A stretch of 64,000 nucleotides of DNA from positions 755,938-819,937 of the forward strand of contig NMRA01000141.1 in NCBI GenBank assembly GCA_002633005.1, written 5' to 3'. The position numbers were made by a program, and so were the translations under genes. Source of the DNA: Phoronis australis (lineage: Eukaryota; Phoronida; Phoronidae). This document shows, piece by piece, positions 62,871 through 64,000 of this stretch. The first letter of the stretch is position 1, and each line of letters begins with the position of its first letter. The notes under the pieces were generated by a model that was not told the DNA's origin, ran no database searches, and saw nothing but the letters and a program-made list of their open reading frames with translations.

Positions 62871-63705
62871 GACAGTGACTGATACTTGAAGTTGAGTCTT
62901 GATGTTTAGAAAATTAGGCCTACCAGTCACATACCCCAGTCAAACAGTAGCCTACCCTCACTCAAATCACCTTGTTTACCGACAGCGAACCACATCGCAG
63001 CAAACTTCGCCAGCAGTGGCTTCCTGGACTAAAAATCCTGGCGTACATTTGTCAAATTGTCTTTACTGCAAGCTTACATAAATTTCATAGCAGTTCGCAT
63101 ACATCGGGAACACTCCGATGGCACGCACAGATCAGGAAATATTTATGGAGGTTATAAATCAGATAATGTAACCAAAAAATTTAATCCTAAGCTTCATGAT
63201 AATTGTTAAAAACTTTCTTCACTTATAAAATAAAATAAAAAATGTAAAACTAAACGAAAATTGGAAGACTAATTCCAGAATATTTCAACAAATCTAACAT
63301 TTCATATCAATTTCCAGTTTTGAGCTGCTCTCCATAAAATATCCGAATACTTCCGTCTTTGTGACCCAATTTTATATGGGTCATGTTGAAGCATGAAAAC
63401 CGTTGTTGAAAGGGTAGGAAATCGTGATTTTTTCTCAAGTAAATGTTCATCGCAAGTGCCCGATGGAAGTTTGTGTTGACTGTGTAGAATCTGCAGTGAA
63501 TGCTGAAACAGCAGGTATAAAGTTTGTCGTTATAAATGTTGTGCGTCTGCCGTCTGGTTAAAATTAGTCGCAAACAACTCGACATACTGTACTGACTTGT
63601 ACTGTCCCTGGCTGAGCAGCTATCTAGCTACGCAACACACAGCCCCTCGGTTGGCTGGTATTCAGGGTGATGCAATTGCCAACTGGAGATGGTTGTCACT
63701 TTCCA

Positions 63706-63886
63706 CTAATTGACCTATCGCCAGGATTTTGATTGACGGCTGAACTGACCTATTAGAATGCAGAATTCTTGACACACCTCCGTTTCCAAGCCGCTATTTT
63801 ACCCGACAAACAACATGTTGCTGGGTAAAACTTATTGCTTGTTTGTCGACATTTCGCAAAAGGGTATTTTGCGATAGGTCAATTAG
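63706..63886. mobile_element. 181-bp palindromic-ended MITE
   Basis: Perfect 16-bp inverted ends ctaattgacctatcgc / gcgataggtcaattag, and an inner palindrome ttttaccc.gacaaacaacatgttgctgggtaaaa. No coding capacity. The terminal TA in both ends may be the target duplication. Confidence 0.75.
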
Positions 63887-64000
63887 CCAGCCAGATAACT
63901 TAATGAAGACTATCGTCAAAATTCAGCTAGGAACCACTGTGTTAAGCTCCAATAGACCTCAAAATTTCGCACAATGCCCAGGGAGTCAACCGACACTTAA

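Larger units (their letters stand above)
61662..63705. other. Upstream flank of COX15
   Basis: No second gene is seen. The minus-strand frame at 63307-63585 has no matching donor for COX15 exon 1 and no domain. The flank is dominated by the repeats listed separately. Confidence 0.35.

Noticed and set aside
63307-63585. Possible COX15 exon 1 with a mitochondrial transit sequence
   Set aside because: Basic N-terminus is suggestive, but no GT donor in the right phase was found.
1-64000. CRISPR arrays, operons, bacterial genes or tRNA/rRNA genes
   Set aside because: Gene structure is eukaryotic throughout; tandem repeats lack spacer structure, and no tRNA cloverleaf or rRNA segment was recognised by eye.

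Overview
This is nuclear DNA from an animal, not a microbe. Genes are split into short exons with GT..AG introns of roughly 0.1-4 kb. The products are metazoan: alpha-catenin, a CUB/SRCR receptor, a thrombospondin type 1 (TSP1) repeat receptor, the RNA polymerase III factor BRF2 and heme A synthase COX15. SRCR, CUB and TSP1 architectures together with THAP and P2X7-tail transposons suggest a marine invertebrate (lancelet, hemichordate, echinoderm, cnidarian or similar). The sequence alone does not settle which.

Layout. 0-7.3 kb (+): 3' part of a type I membrane protein built of TSP1 repeats, one 171-bp phase 1-1 exon per repeat; six are intact and three are dead. 8.8-12.3 kb: transposon nest, with two inverted MITE copies around a 1.7-kb terminal-inverted-repeat (TIR) element that carries a broken THAP gene and a convergent P2X7-tail-like reading frame. 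12.6-27.2 kb (-): a complete seven-exon gene, which I joined by splice phase, for signal peptide, CUB, SRCR, Thr-rich stalk, membrane helix and a cytoplasmic tail ending in a retroelement-like CCCH plus zinc-knuckle module; a second THAP element lies in its last intron. 29.2-30.9 kb: two hAT-like short elements. 30.0-43.6 kb (-): alpha-catenin, 13 coding exons recovered, but about 133 residues of the N domain are absent next to an undetermined base. 46.1-46.75 kb: probable divergent promoter region. 46.75-50.4 kb (+): complete four-exon BRF2. 54.4-61.7 kb (-): COX15 in eight exons, whose terminal coding exon is present twice in a 702-bp tandem duplication with a 49-bp minisatellite. The COX15 introns and upstream DNA hold further TIR elements and foldback repeats.

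The five genes do not form a functional unit. Two encode adhesion or recognition receptors, one is cytoskeletal, one is nuclear and one is mitochondrial. The most unusual content is transposon-derived: the convergent THAP/P2X7-tail element, the zinc-finger tail on the CUB-SRCR receptor, the alternating dead TSP1 exons and the duplicated COX15 last exon. Exon coordinates were derived by reading splice sites and phases by hand; no alignment or database search was run.
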